This document shows, in pieces, positions 1 to 8,834 of a DNA stretch of 64,000 nt; position 1 is the first letter of the stretch; every line of letters starts with the position of its first letter. The notes under the pieces are model-generated. The model was not told where the DNA came from, did not search any database, and was given only the letters and a program-made list of their open reading frames with translations. Both the position numbers and the translations under genes were made by a program. This DNA is from Chitinophagaceae bacterium. GTDB lineage: Bacteria; Bacteroidota; Bacteroidia; Chitinophagales; Chitinophagaceae. The DNA lies in contig JADKJX010000001.1 of assembly GCA_016720775.1 (NCBI GenBank), forward strand, positions 1,224,501-1,288,500. Reading direction: 5' to 3'.

Positions 1-600
1 GTGATACTTATAGCTGCTACGTTGCTGATCGGAAACCTCACTGCTGTATTCCAGCAAAGTGTAAAGCGTATGCTGGCGTATTCCAGTATTGCGCAGGCAG
101 GGTTCATGTTATTTTCATTGTTTGCATTGAACGGCATGGCAAAAGAAGGCCTGGTACTTTATACAGCTGCTTACAGCCTGGCAAGCATTGGTATTTTTGC
201 CATCCTGGTAAAAATGAACGATTATACCATAGATGGTTTCAATGGCCTGGCGAAACAGCAACCCGTATTAGCGCTCACGGCTACCATATTTCTTTTATCA
301 CTAACGGGTATTCCCCTTACTGCCGGTTTTCAAAGTAAGTTTTACATGTTGCTGGCTGCCGTAGAAAACGGGCAACATATATGGCTGGTGATACTGGCTG
401 TTTTATGTGCAGCCATCAGTGCCTATTATTATTTCCGGGTGATACAGGCCATGTATTTTAAAGACAGTACTTCTTCTGCTGAAAGTGTCAACAGCTCAGA
501 CATATCCCTTTCCTTTAAGCTACTGCTTGTGATCACGGCTGTACTCATCATTGTATTGGGAATGTTCCCCAATTTCATTACAGACTGGCTTTACTTTTAA
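1..600 (+). CDS. nuoN: NADH-quinone oxidoreductase subunit N, 3' part
   Basis: C-terminal 199 residues of a proton-pumping membrane subunit of respiratory complex I. The frame is open from base 1, so the 5' end lies outside the window and the leading GTG is not a start. The sequence is a series of hydrophobic helices. It keeps the family stretch QQSVKRMLAYSSIAQAG, whose lysine lies in the membrane proton path, and a LTGIPLTAGFQSKF segment typical of NuoN/NuoL/NuoM antiporter-like subunits. NuoN is usually the last nuo gene, and the unrelated permease that follows fits the end of a nuo operon. NuoN is preferred over NuoM or NuoL because of the short C-terminal end and its position. Confidence 0.88.
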   Translation: MILIAATLLIGNLTAVFQQSVKRMLAYSSIAQAGFMLFSLFALNGMAKEGLVLYTAAYSLASIGIFAILVKMNDYTIDGFNGLAKQQPVLALTATIFLLSLTGIPLTAGFQSKFYMLLAAVENGQHIWLVILAVLCAAISAYYYFRVIQAMYFKDSTSSAESVNSSDISLSFKLLLVITAVLIIVLGMFPNFITDWLYF

Positions 601-673
601 AAAACACTGCCGTTTATAAAAGTTTTGTAGCTTAATGCCTATCTGTTGTTAACTTTAGGAAGAATACAGGCAC

Positions 674-1954
674 ATGACTCTCAAGGATACCTTTGCACTT
701 TCCTGGCGTAATATAACAGGCAATAAATTACGAACAGGTATTACTGTTGCCATTATTGCTTTTGGCATTATGGCTCTCATCGGCATCGTCACTTCTATAG
801 AGGCTGCCAGCGCTAGTCTTACCAACAGTTTCTCAACCATGGGCGCCAATTCTTTCAGTGTCCGGTATAAAGACAGGAATGTACGCATTGGCGGCGGAAG
901 GCAGAAGCAAAATACCAAACTCAGCAAATCAGCCTTGAAGGAAAAAAAATCAAACATGGGTAAAGTGATCACCTATGATGAGGCAAGGGCCTTTAAGCAG
1001 CGGTATAATTTCCCGGCTAAGGTTGGGCTGGCCTTGAGTGGTCCAAGAGGGATTGTGGTAAACAACGACCGGAAAAAAACCAATCCGGATGTAGCGGTAC
1101 TCGGTGGTGATGAGAATTACCTGGAATTAAATGGCTACAAGGTCGCCTATGGAAGAAATATGACTGAAACGGATGTGGAGTCGGGCAGGAGTGTTTGTTT
1201 ACTGGGAAGTGGTGTTGCGCAAAAGCTCTATCCTGAGAATCCGGAAAAGGCGATTGATAAAGTAGTGAGTGTGGACCATACTCCTTACCGGGTGATAGGT
1301 GTATTGGAAGAGAAAAATTCCAGCGCTTTTTTTAATACCAGTAAAATAGTTATCACTTCTTACAACAATATCAGGCGACTGTATGCCACGCAAAGCTCTT
1401 CGTTTAATATAGGGGTGATGGTGAATGATATTAAAATGATGGATGCGGCTATTGGGGAAGCAACAGGCACTTTCAGGCCGGTTCGTAAACTGGATGTAAA
1501 GGAAGAAGAGAATTTTTATATCGATAAGAGCGACAGCATTGCCGAAAGCCTGATCAACAACCTGGGTTTCCTGGAAAAAGGAACCATCGGCATTGCATTC
1601 ATAACACTTATTGGCGCAGCCATCGGGCTGATGAACATTATGCTGGTGGCAGTAAATGAACGGACCAAAGAGATCGGGTTGGTGAAGGCACTTGGGGGTA
1701 CCAAACGGGATATCCGGCTCCAGTTCCTGGGCGAATCAATTTTGATAAGCCTGTTAGGCGCCGTGGTTGGAATTATTTTAGGTATCCTTCTTGGCAATGG
1801 CGTGGCTGTTTTAGTGAAGTCGGGTGTTGTGATCCCGTGGGGATGGGTGATTGCAGGGATATTTGTTTGTTCAGTTGTTGGTTTGGTAGCTGGTTTATAC
1901 CCGGCCCATAAAGCTTCAAAACTTGATCCCATTGTGGCACTTCGCTATGAATAA
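674..1954 (+). CDS. ABC transporter permease, MacB/FtsX type
   Basis: Inner-membrane permease of 426 residues. The N-terminus (LSWRNITGNKLRTGITVAIIAFGI) gives one membrane helix at about residues 20-42. It is followed by a periplasmic MacB-PCD domain of about 230 residues and a C-terminal FtsX domain with three helices (about 300-420), including the family signature NERTKEIGLVKALGGTKRDI. Relatives pair with a separate LolD/MacB-like ATPase and move lipoproteins, peptides or drugs by a mechanotransmission mechanism. No ATPase is adjacent, so the substrate cannot be inferred. The ATG at 674 places the MTLKDTFALSWRN start typical of the family. It is separated by 73 bp from nuoN and 250 bp from exbB. 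Confidence 0.85.
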   Translation: MTLKDTFALSWRNITGNKLRTGITVAIIAFGIMALIGIVTSIEAASASLTNSFSTMGANSFSVRYKDRNVRIGGGRQKQNTKLSKSALKEKKSNMGKVITYDEARAFKQRYNFPAKVGLALSGPRGIVVNNDRKKTNPDVAVLGGDENYLELNGYKVAYGRNMTETDVESGRSVCLLGSGVAQKLYPENPEKAIDKVVSVDHTPYRVIGVLEEKNSSAFFNTSKIVITSYNNIRRLYATQSSSFNIGVMVNDIKMMDAAIGEATGTFRPVRKLDVKEEENFYIDKSDSIAESLINNLGFLEKGTIGIAFITLIGAAIGLMNIMLVAVNERTKEIGLVKALGGTKRDIRLQFLGESILISLLGAVVGIILGILLGNGVAVLVKSGVVIPWGWVIAGIFVCSVVGLVAGLYPAHKASKLDPIVALRYE

Positions 1955-2057
1955 GCATTGATTTTTTCCAATATTTTACCCACTTTCGGAATAAATTTAT
2001 GTAAATGGACGATTTTGTCATCGTAAAAAAATATTTATAAAATAAAAATTTCGTAAG

Positions 2058-2086
2058 TTGGGGCCTTCAATTAATTATTTACCTTG
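2058..2086 (+). promoter_or_regulatory. candidate promoter for the exbB-tonB cluster
   Basis: TTG at 2058-2060, 19 bp, then TACCTTG at 2080-2086. This resembles the Bacteroidetes vegetative promoter (TTG, about 19 bp, TAnnTTTG) with the -7 box one T short. It lies about 120 bp before exbB, which leaves a long AT-rich leader. Confidence 0.4.
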
Positions 2087-2208
2087 TGCGTCCTGTATAG
2101 GACAGGATAATGGTAAATGAAAATTGATGATGTTTCAAACTGAGTTAAATCCTTAATTTATCATTAAACAGAGAACCAAACTTTAAACACACTAAAAATT
2201 TGAATTTT

Positions 2209-3060
2209 ATGGCAGAGACAAAAGCAACCGTAAAACCATCCACTTCAGTTCAGGCGAAGAAATCAAGTAATGCTATTTCATTGTTAGCACCTGTTTTATG
2301 CCTGCTTGCCGGGTATGCGATCTGGCGCTTTGGATTGGGTAATCCTTCCAATTTTGAAATAAATGGCGAAGGCTGGTTTTGGCCTGACCGTGATAAACCA
2401 AAATCTGGTTTAAGCAAAATGTACCTTGGAGGTATCATCGTTCCGATCCTGATCGGATGTTTTTTAACAATGCTCACCTTTGTTATTGAAAGGTTCCTGA
2501 CAATATCAAAAGCGAATGGCACCGGCAATAATGCCGATTTCATCCGCCGGGTTCAATACCAGCTTGCTAATAAAAATATTGACGCTGCACTGGCAGAATG
2601 CGATAAGCAAAAAGGTTCTGTAGGTAATGTAATGAAAGCAGGCCTGCACCGCTATAAAGAAATGACCATCAATACCGAACTGAGCACTGATCAAAAGGTA
2701 ATGGCCATTCAGAAAGAAGTGGAAGAAGCGACATCGCTTGAACTTCCTATGCTTGAAAAAAACCTGGTATTCCTGTCAACCATCGCATCCATCGCAACCC
2801 TTTTGGGTCTTTTGGGAACGGTATTGGGTATGATCCGTTCATTCTCTGCCCTTGGTGAAGACAGTGGTGGTACGGCTGCAGCAACCAAGCTTTCTGTGGG
2901 TATCTCCGAAGCCTTATATAACACGGCATTGGGTATTGGTACTTCAGCATTTGCCATCATATTCTATAACATTTTTACTACCAAAATAGACGGTATTACT
3001 TACGGTATTGATGAATCAGGATTTACTTTAACACAAACTTTTGCATCGCTATACAAATAA
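2209..3060 (+). CDS. exbB: MotA/TolQ/ExbB proton channel family protein
   Basis: Inner-membrane channel subunit that uses the proton gradient, together with ExbD, to energise TonB. 283 residues from the ATG at 2209; a TTG three codons upstream is possible but unlikely. The protein has an extra N-terminal helix (about 20-42), a second at about 75-97, and the MotA/ExbB core with two long helices at about 185-210 and 230-255 (LGLLGTVLGMIRSF, ALYNTALGIGTSAFAI). Basic Bacteroidetes ExbB proteins commonly have such an N-terminal extension. It heads a same-strand cluster with exbD, exbD and tonB, with gaps of 56, 26 and 49 bp. Confidence 0.9.
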   Translation: MAETKATVKPSTSVQAKKSSNAISLLAPVLCLLAGYAIWRFGLGNPSNFEINGEGWFWPDRDKPKSGLSKMYLGGIIVPILIGCFLTMLTFVIERFLTISKANGTGNNADFIRRVQYQLANKNIDAALAECDKQKGSVGNVMKAGLHRYKEMTINTELSTDQKVMAIQKEVEEATSLELPMLEKNLVFLSTIASIATLLGLLGTVLGMIRSFSALGEDSGGTAAATKLSVGISEALYNTALGIGTSAFAIIFYNIFTTKIDGITYGIDESGFTLTQTFASLYK

Positions 3061-3116
3061 TTTGTATGGATAGATCATGATTTTGCATCTTAAAGAATAA
3101 TTGAAAACAGATAACC

Positions 3117-3770
3117 ATGCCAAAAGTTAAAATACCAAGGAAAAGCACCAACATCGACATGACGGCGATGTGTGACGTGGCTTTCCTGCTGTTGTCGTTT
3201 TTTATATTGGCAACCAAGCAAAAGCCGCCGGAAGTACTGAGCGTTAAAACGCCGAGTTCTGTTTCCGCCAAAGCAACGCCGGATAAATCGATCCTCATCA
3301 CCCTTACCAAAGAAGGTAAAGTGTTTTTAATGCTGGGCGATGAAACCAAGAAATCCGCCATTATCGAGGACGTGAACAAAACCCGGAACCTTCAGTTGTC
3401 AGCTACTGAACTGGCCAAACTTAAGAAAGCCGAATACGTAGGTGTTCCTTTTAATCAGTTGAAATCTTACCTCAATTCTCCTACAGAAATTCCTGCAGCT
3501 TCTTTGGCGGGAATACCTTGCGATACAACCAATAATGAATTGACTTATTGGATACGCAGCGTGACCAATGTTTATGCAGGTGAAGACCAGCGTAAACTGC
3601 AGGAGATGTTGCTGGTGAAAGGAGATGGAGAAGCTTTATACCCTGTGTTTAAAAATATCAAAGACTCCTTTAAGGCCAATGAGATTTTTAAGTTCAGGAT
3701 CGTAACAGAAGGCGAAGCTGCTCCGGCAGGATCGGAACTGGCTAAAGCCCAAAAAAGCGGAGAAAAATAA
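3117..3770 (+). CDS. exbD: ExbD/TolR family biopolymer transport protein (first copy)
   Basis: Single-span accessory protein of the ExbB-ExbD-TonB motor, 217 residues. The single membrane helix is at about residues 17-38 and carries the key membrane aspartate (DMTAMCDVAFLLLSFFI). The periplasmic part is longer than in E. coli ExbD (141 residues). It diverges from the two other ExbD copies here, which share a VDLTPMVDLGFLLITFF helix, so it probably has a different role in the motor. It follows exbB by 56 bp. Confidence 0.9.
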   Translation: MPKVKIPRKSTNIDMTAMCDVAFLLLSFFILATKQKPPEVLSVKTPSSVSAKATPDKSILITLTKEGKVFLMLGDETKKSAIIEDVNKTRNLQLSATELAKLKKAEYVGVPFNQLKSYLNSPTEIPAASLAGIPCDTTNNELTYWIRSVTNVYAGEDQRKLQEMLLVKGDGEALYPVFKNIKDSFKANEIFKFRIVTEGEAAPAGSELAKAQKSGEK

Positions 3771-3796
3771 AAGTTAACAACTAAAAAGAAATTGCT

Positions 3797-4345
3797 ATGG
3801 CAGAAATGGATACCTCGTCGGGTGGCGGTCATAAGAAAGGTCCCGGCGTCAAAAAAAGTAAAAAACTTTCCACCCGTGTTGATCTTACACCGATGGTTGA
3901 TCTTGGTTTCCTGCTGATAACCTTCTTTGTGTTCACAACCACCATGAGCCAGTCCACGGCCATGAATATGAATGAACCTAAGGACGAAAAGGATAAGGAA
4001 ATGAAAGTTAAGAATTCTGGAGCCATGACCATTCTGTTGGGAAAAGGAAACCAGGTCTATTATTATTACGGACAGTTGGATGCGAATACGGTGAGTGAAC
4101 AGTTCAAGTCAACTACATTCAAAGAGATCCGCAAACTGATCCTTGATAAGAAAAATGCCACTCCTATTGATGACCTGATGTACATCATCAAGTCTGATAA
4201 GAAATCAACCTTTAAGAATGCCATTGACATACTGGATGAAATGAGCATTTCGGCCGTGCCCCCCGGGCACTATGCCGAAGTAGACATGACACCGGTGGAA
4301 GAAATGCTGATCAGCCAGACTGAACAGGCGAATGGCATTAAATAA
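3797..4345 (+). CDS. exbD: ExbD/TolR family biopolymer transport protein (second copy)
   Basis: 182 residues. It has a basic, glycine-rich cytoplasmic N-terminus (about residues 1-30), one membrane helix with the conserved proton-accepting aspartate (VDLTPMVDLGFLLITFFVF), and a periplasmic domain. The helix is nearly identical to that of the third copy at 5318-5833, which indicates duplication. The gap to the first exbD is 26 bp and to tonB 49 bp, so co-transcription is expected. Having two different ExbD proteins beside one ExbB suggests a mixed ExbD dimer (inference). Confidence 0.9.
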   Translation: MAEMDTSSGGGHKKGPGVKKSKKLSTRVDLTPMVDLGFLLITFFVFTTTMSQSTAMNMNEPKDEKDKEMKVKNSGAMTILLGKGNQVYYYYGQLDANTVSEQFKSTTFKEIRKLILDKKNATPIDDLMYIIKSDKKSTFKNAIDILDEMSISAVPPGHYAEVDMTPVEEMLISQTEQANGIK

Positions 4346-4394
4346 ATGTATGGAATGAGTCATATTTTGAATCTAATTAACTAAAGAGATTATA

Positions 4395-5219
4395 ATGGAA
4401 GCCAATAAAATTTTAGGTGCCGACATACTGGACATTATCTTCGATGGTAAGAATAAGGAATACGGAGCTTACCAGTTGAGAAAGTCCTATAAAAAGACAC
4501 TTACAAAAGCCCTCATCATAACCGGGTTGGCACTGTTACTGGTGCTGCTTGGAACCGTGTTTGCAGGGATCATAGAAAAGAACAGCAACAAGCCGCTTAA
4601 TGTGCTGGATACGCAGATGGCTGAGGTGAAGAACGACGAACCGCCGCCACCACCACCACCACCACCGCCGCCGCCGCCACCACCACCACCAGAGATAAAC
4701 CAGGTGAAATTCACGCCTCCTAAAATTGTAAAGGATGAAGAAGTGAAACCTGATGAAAAGATCGAAGAGATCAAGGAAGAACAGGTGATCAGTACTAAAA
4801 CTGTTGAAAGCGATAACAAGACACAGATCGTACAGGCCCCGGTAGAAGATAAAGGAACCCAGGTTGTGGAAGTAAAGAAAGACGATGATGAGAATAAGGT
4901 TTTTACCAAAGTGGAAGTAGAAGCTGAATTTCCAGGTGGACAGGCAGCATGGTCTAATTACCTGCAAAAAAACCTGAATGCCAGCATACCGGTTGATAAC
5001 GGTGCCAGCGGAGGAAAATATACGGTGATCGTTAAATTCATCGTAAGTAGGGATGGTAGTCTGAGTGATGTGCAGTGCGAAAACGATCCCGGATTTGGAA
5101 TGTGCCAGGAAGCAGTTAGGGTAATTAAAAAAACCAAGAACTGGACACCGGCAATTCAGAACGGACGTAATGTAAATGCATATCGTCGTCAGCCGATCAC
5201 CTTTGTTGTAGAAGAATAA
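4395..5219 (+). CDS. tonB: TonB family energy transducer
   Basis: 274-residue inner-membrane protein that spans the periplasm and pulls on TonB-dependent receptors such as the SusC protein encoded at 18028-21039. Visible parts are a cytoplasmic segment (KEYGAYQLRKSYKK, typical of Bacteroidetes TonB), a membrane helix at about 35-56, an uninterrupted run of 17 prolines at 83-99, a charged Lys/Glu linker to about 175, and a TonB C-terminal domain at about 178-274 (VEAEFPGGQAAWSNYL, then a VIVKFIVSRDG strand). The proline run is encoded only by ccg and cca codons. A strong terminator follows at 5243-5270. Confidence 0.93.
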   Translation: MEANKILGADILDIIFDGKNKEYGAYQLRKSYKKTLTKALIITGLALLLVLLGTVFAGIIEKNSNKPLNVLDTQMAEVKNDEPPPPPPPPPPPPPPPPPEINQVKFTPPKIVKDEEVKPDEKIEEIKEEQVISTKTVESDNKTQIVQAPVEDKGTQVVEVKKDDDENKVFTKVEVEAEFPGGQAAWSNYLQKNLNASIPVDNGASGGKYTVIVKFIVSRDGSLSDVQCENDPGFGMCQEAVRVIKKTKNWTPAIQNGRNVNAYRRQPITFVVEE

Positions 5220-5242
5220 ACTTTAGAAAGTATTATAAGGTC

Positions 5243-5270
5243 AATCCCCCGATTTATCGGGGGATTTTTT
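5243..5270 (+). terminator. intrinsic terminator after tonB
   Basis: Perfect 11-bp inverted repeat, AATCCCCCGAT with a 2-nt spacer, running into a T-rich tail. It separates tonB from the third exbD, so that gene depends on read-through or its own promoter. Confidence 0.85.
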
Positions 5271-5317
5271 ATTTGTGGAAACCACCCCTTCTGCCATCTC
5301 AAGAAAAACCGATCGTT

Positions 5318-5833
5318 ATGGCAGAAGTAGAAATTAAAAAATCATCTTCCGGGAATAAGAGGATGAATAAGAAAACCACCCGTGTTGATCTTACACCCAT
5401 GGTTGACCTGGGATTTTTACTCATCACTTTTTTTGTATTTACCACCACTATGGCGCAGCCAAAAGTAATGGGACTTAATGAGCCCATCGACACAATACCG
5501 AATGATGAAATATGCAACTCCTGTGTATTAACGGTATTGCTGGATAAAGATGATCAGATAAGTTATTATGAAGGAATGCTTGAAAATTTTCCGCCTGTAA
5601 AACAAACACTCTTTGCAGTGAATGGCATCCGGGAAGTGTTGTTGCAAAAAAAAGAAAAGGTCCGGGTAACTACCGGTGATGCGAATGATTTTGTGCTTAT
5701 CATAAAACCAGGCGAACGGTCAACCATGCAGAACTTTGTGGATATCATGGATGAAGTTGCCATTAACGACATCAGGCATTATTATATTTCGGAGATCAAT
5801 GCAACTGATAAAAAGCTCATCCACTTTCAATAA
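5318..5833 (+). CDS. exbD: ExbD/TolR family biopolymer transport protein (third copy)
   Basis: 171 residues from the ATG at 5318 (MAEVEIKKSS). A TTG 45 bp upstream lies right against the terminator and would add an unlikely tail. One membrane helix with VDLTPMVDLGFLLITFFVF is almost the same as in the second exbD, and the following NEP(I/K)D segment is also shared. The two are clearly paralogues. It sits behind the tonB terminator and only 38 bp before mnmE. It may provide an alternative ExbD subunit under separate control (inference). Confidence 0.87.
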   Translation: MAEVEIKKSSSGNKRMNKKTTRVDLTPMVDLGFLLITFFVFTTTMAQPKVMGLNEPIDTIPNDEICNSCVLTVLLDKDDQISYYEGMLENFPPVKQTLFAVNGIREVLLQKKEKVRVTTGDANDFVLIIKPGERSTMQNFVDIMDEVAINDIRHYYISEINATDKKLIHFQ

Positions 5834-5837
5834 AGCT

Positions 5838-5867
5838 TTGCCAAAGAAAACGGAGTGGGTATCTTTG
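5838..5867 (+). promoter_or_regulatory. mnmE promoter placed to give a leaderless mRNA
   Basis: TTG at 5838-5840, 19 bp, then TATCTTTG at 5860-5867, an exact match to the Bacteroidetes consensus. Only four bases separate the -7 box from the mnmE ATG at 5872, so transcription should start at or next to the start codon. Confidence 0.65.
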
Positions 5868-5871
5868 CCGG

Positions 5872-7254
5872 ATGCTGAATAATATTTCCGGTTGGGATGA
5901 TACCATTGTAGCGCTTGCCACTCCACAGGGCATTGGTGCCATTGGTGTTATCCGCCTGAGCGGAAAAGATGCGATCAGTATTGTGAATAAACTTTTCTCA
6001 TCCAAAGATCTTGCTAAACAAAATTCTCATACCATTCATGTGGGATTCCTTAAAGAAGAAGGCAGCGACATCGATGAAGTGGTCATTTCGCTTTTTAAAA
6101 CCCCGAAGAGCTATACCGGTGAAGATGTGGTGGAGATCAGTTGCCACGGCAGTCCATTTGTGCAGCAGCAGGTTGTTCAGGCATGTATCCGCAATGGAGC
6201 CCGCCTGGCAAAACCCGGAGAGTTTACGCAACGGGCTTTTTTAAATGGCAAGCTCGATCTTGCACAGGCTGAAGCAGTTGCCGACCTGATCGCATCAAAT
6301 ACATCGGCATCTCAAAAAACAGCACTTCATAATATCAGGGGAGGCTTCAGCAATGTGTTGAAACAATTACGGGAAAACCTTATCCAGTTCTCTGCCTTGA
6401 TAGAACTGGAACTGGATTTCAGCCAGGAAGATGTGGAGTTTGCCGACCGCACCAAATTCTATGCGTTAATAGATGATGCCAATTCCGTAACAAAGCAATT
6501 GCTGGAATCATTCAGGTTAGGCAATGTTATAAAGAACGGTGTAAGCGTGGCGATCATTGGTAAACCCAATGCAGGCAAAAGTACTTTATTGAATACGTTG
6601 CTGAATGAGAACCGGGCCATCGTAAGTGATATTGCAGGCACCACCCGGGATACGATCGAAGAAGTGATCAATATAGACGGAATACTTTTTCGCCTGATCG
6701 ATACAGCTGGCATACGGGATAACAGCAACGATGTAATTGAATTGATCGGTATTGAAAAAAGCCGGGAGAAGATAAGGTTGTCTGATGAAGTGATCTATAT
6801 TTTTGATGTGAATACTGAAACACATGCAGAAGTGGGAGCAGCTATGGCGCTGGTAGGAGAGGCCAATCCTAATTATTTACTGGTGGGCAATAAGGCGGAT
6901 GTGCTGGGTTTGGATAAAGCCCCTCAAAAATTTGCCGGAGAAGATATTTTATTTATTTCTGCAAAAGATAAACTGCACATTGATTTATTGAAAGAGCGGC
7001 TGGTTGATAAAGTGATACAGGGAAACATCAACTCCGAGAATACCATCATTACCAATGCCCGGCATTACGAGGCCCTGAAAGAAGTAGATAGGTCACTGGC
7101 CGATATTAAGGCAGGGCTGGATACTAAAATACCCGGCGACCTGCTTGCGCTGGACATCCGACGCTGCCTGCATTATATTTCCGAAATTACCGGCGATATC
7201 TCAAATGAAAATGTATTAGATTATATCTTTTCCAAGTTCTGTATCGGCAAGTAA
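5872..7254 (+). CDS. mnmE: tRNA uridine-5-carboxymethylaminomethyl(34) synthesis GTPase MnmE
   Basis: 460 residues, the usual family length. With MnmG it modifies the wobble uridine of several tRNAs. It has an N-terminal tetrahydrofolate-binding domain (about 1-125, including GVIRLSG), a helical domain interrupted by a Ras-like G domain with GKPNAGKST from about residue 230, TTRDT, DTAG and NKAD motifs, and the diagnostic C-terminal CIGK. The cysteine in that tail is needed for catalysis in the family. No frameshift or missing motif is seen. The ATG at 5872 is fixed by the promoter position and by homology of the first residues (DDTIVALATP). Confidence 0.96.
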   Translation: MLNNISGWDDTIVALATPQGIGAIGVIRLSGKDAISIVNKLFSSKDLAKQNSHTIHVGFLKEEGSDIDEVVISLFKTPKSYTGEDVVEISCHGSPFVQQQVVQACIRNGARLAKPGEFTQRAFLNGKLDLAQAEAVADLIASNTSASQKTALHNIRGGFSNVLKQLRENLIQFSALIELELDFSQEDVEFADRTKFYALIDDANSVTKQLLESFRLGNVIKNGVSVAIIGKPNAGKSTLLNTLLNENRAIVSDIAGTTRDTIEEVINIDGILFRLIDTAGIRDNSNDVIELIGIEKSREKIRLSDEVIYIFDVNTETHAEVGAAMALVGEANPNYLLVGNKADVLGLDKAPQKFAGEDILFISAKDKLHIDLLKERLVDKVIQGNINSENTIITNARHYEALKEVDRSLADIKAGLDTKIPGDLLALDIRRCLHYISEITGDISNENVLDYIFSKFCIGK

Positions 7255-7336
7255 CAGCCCGAAATACTGATCCCTGATCTTACACATTAATTTCTGCAGG
7301 TTTAAAAAAATGGTAACTTTCCCTAAAACATTTTTT

Positions 7337-8719
7337 ATGAGAAATAAAAACCTGGCCGCTCTATTAGTTGCGCTGTTTGTTCTTGTGAATGTTGGTTGTA
7401 ATGAAGAGCAAAAGAAAAATGCAGAAACTGCAGCCGTAACAGAACAATCCCAGCACCCATCCTGGAGTGGGCAAAGTAATATCTACGAGGTGAACCTTCG
7501 CCAGTATTCTGCCTCTGGCTCAATAAAAGAATTTGAAAAGAATTTATCCAGGCTGAAAGATATGGGTGTCGAAATATTGTGGTTCATGCCCATCACTCCA
7601 ATAGGTAAAGAAGGAAGAAAAGAAAAAGAAACTGACCTGGGTAGTTACTATGCGGTAAGAGACTATAAAGGCTTTAATGAAGAGTTTGGAACAATGGATG
7701 ACTGGAAAGCTTTTGTAAAGAATGCACAAGCGATGGGTTTCAAAGTAATTACCGACTGGGTTCCAAACCATACAGCCATAGATAATCACTGGATGAAGGC
7801 ACACCCGACTTTCTATGCGAAAGATTCTTCAGGAAATATCATTGCTCCGCATGGCTGGATGGATGTGCGCAAGTTGGATTACAGCAACCGGGAATTAAGG
7901 GATAGTATGATCGATGCGATGAAATTCTGGCTTGTTCAAACAGGCATCGATGGCTTCCGTTGTGATGTGGCTGAAGACGTGCCTGCTGATTTCTGGAAAG
8001 AGTGCATCGACAGCCTTCGGAAAATAAAAAATGTTTTCATGCTGGCCGAAGGAGAGAAAGCCGATCTGCATGAAGCAGGGTTTGATGAAACCTACGCATG
8101 GGATATGATGAGGGCAATGACTGATCTGTATGCAGGGAAAAAATCGGTAACGCAGTTTGATTCTGCACTTAACGCAACCATTGCTAAATTTCCTGCCAGT
8201 GCATACCGCATGTATTTCACCAGCAACCACGATGAGAACAGCTGGAATGGAACAGAGTTTGAAAAATTTGGCAACGCTTATAAAACTTTTGCAGTCCTTT
8301 CTCAAACCATGTACCAGAGTGTGCCATTGATCTACTCAGGCCAGGAGTCGATGAATAAAAAACGACTGAAATTCTTTGTGAAGGATACCATCTCCTGGAA
8401 TCATAAATACGACATGGCGGGGTTTTATCACACCATGCTGGCATTGCGTAAGGCTAACCCGGCTTTGGCAGCCGGTGCTTCGTTCAAAAAATTAGCAAGT
8501 TCGAATGATGGCGCCGTGTTTGCTTACCTGCGGGAAGCAGGCGGGCATAGAGTAGCAGTTGTATTGAACTTATCCAAACAAGCTCAGAAATTCACCATAA
8601 AAGATGCGGCAATAGCCGGCGAACCACTAAATGTATTTATGGGCATGAAAGAGAAAGTGGATACTGCCCATGAATTCAGCATTGAGCCCTGGGGTTATAT
8701 CGTGTACGATTATCAATAA
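7337..8719 (+). CDS. GH13 alpha-amylase family lipoprotein
   Basis: 460 residues from the ATG at 7337 (MRNKNLAALL); a start 27 bp upstream would precede a normal signal peptide. The signal peptide ends in a lipobox with Cys21, followed by NEE, which could act as a surface export signal. The GH13 barrel shows TDWVPNHT (region I), GFRCDV with nucleophile Asp210, AEGE with acid/base Glu238 and SNHDEN with Asp299, so the catalytic triad is complete. It should cleave alpha-1,4-glucans or maltodextrins at the outer membrane. It is the first gene of the alpha-glucan locus. Only a half operator (TTACACA, 7280-7286) lies upstream, unlike the genes that follow. Confidence 0.88.
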   Translation: MRNKNLAALLVALFVLVNVGCNEEQKKNAETAAVTEQSQHPSWSGQSNIYEVNLRQYSASGSIKEFEKNLSRLKDMGVEILWFMPITPIGKEGRKEKETDLGSYYAVRDYKGFNEEFGTMDDWKAFVKNAQAMGFKVITDWVPNHTAIDNHWMKAHPTFYAKDSSGNIIAPHGWMDVRKLDYSNRELRDSMIDAMKFWLVQTGIDGFRCDVAEDVPADFWKECIDSLRKIKNVFMLAEGEKADLHEAGFDETYAWDMMRAMTDLYAGKKSVTQFDSALNATIAKFPASAYRMYFTSNHDENSWNGTEFEKFGNAYKTFAVLSQTMYQSVPLIYSGQESMNKKRLKFFVKDTISWNHKYDMAGFYHTMLALRKANPALAAGASFKKLASSNDGAVFAYLREAGGHRVAVVLNLSKQAQKFTIKDAAIAGEPLNVFMGMKEKVDTAHEFSIEPWGYIVYDYQ

Positions 8720-8757
8720 GCACTTTTTCCTGATATCGGCGGGCCGGATTATTTTTT

Positions 8758-8786
8758 TTGCCGGTTGGTATTTTATTGTATTTTTA
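8758..8786 (+). promoter_or_regulatory. candidate promoter of the MFS-GH13 pair
   Basis: TTG at 8758-8760, 18 bp, then TATTTTTA at 8779-8786, one base off the TAnnTTTG box. The palindrome at 8790-8806 begins just downstream, over the expected transcription start. Confidence 0.4.
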
Positions 8787-8789
8787 GAA

Positions 8790-8806
8790 AGTGTATTTTT
8801 TACACA
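8790..8806 (+). promoter_or_regulatory. candidate operator, TGTGTA-N5-TACACA type (site 1)
   Basis: AGTGTA, five T, TACACA: a 17-bp inverted repeat that differs from the consensus of the other sites at one outer base. It lies 28 bp before the MFS start codon and directly after a -7-like box, a position suited to repression. Confidence 0.55.
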
Positions 8807-8834
8807 ATTGCTATAATCAAACAAAACGATTGCT

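Noticed and set aside
4487..4967. Minus-strand open frames rich in glycine or tryptophan opposite tonB
   Set aside because: They are the complement of the proline run and charged linker; no start signals, and tonB is clearly the coding strand.
7280..7286. TTACACA half-site before the first GH13 gene as a fifth operator
   Set aside because: The opposite arm (7270-7276) does not match, so it is only a half-site of a short AT-rich word.
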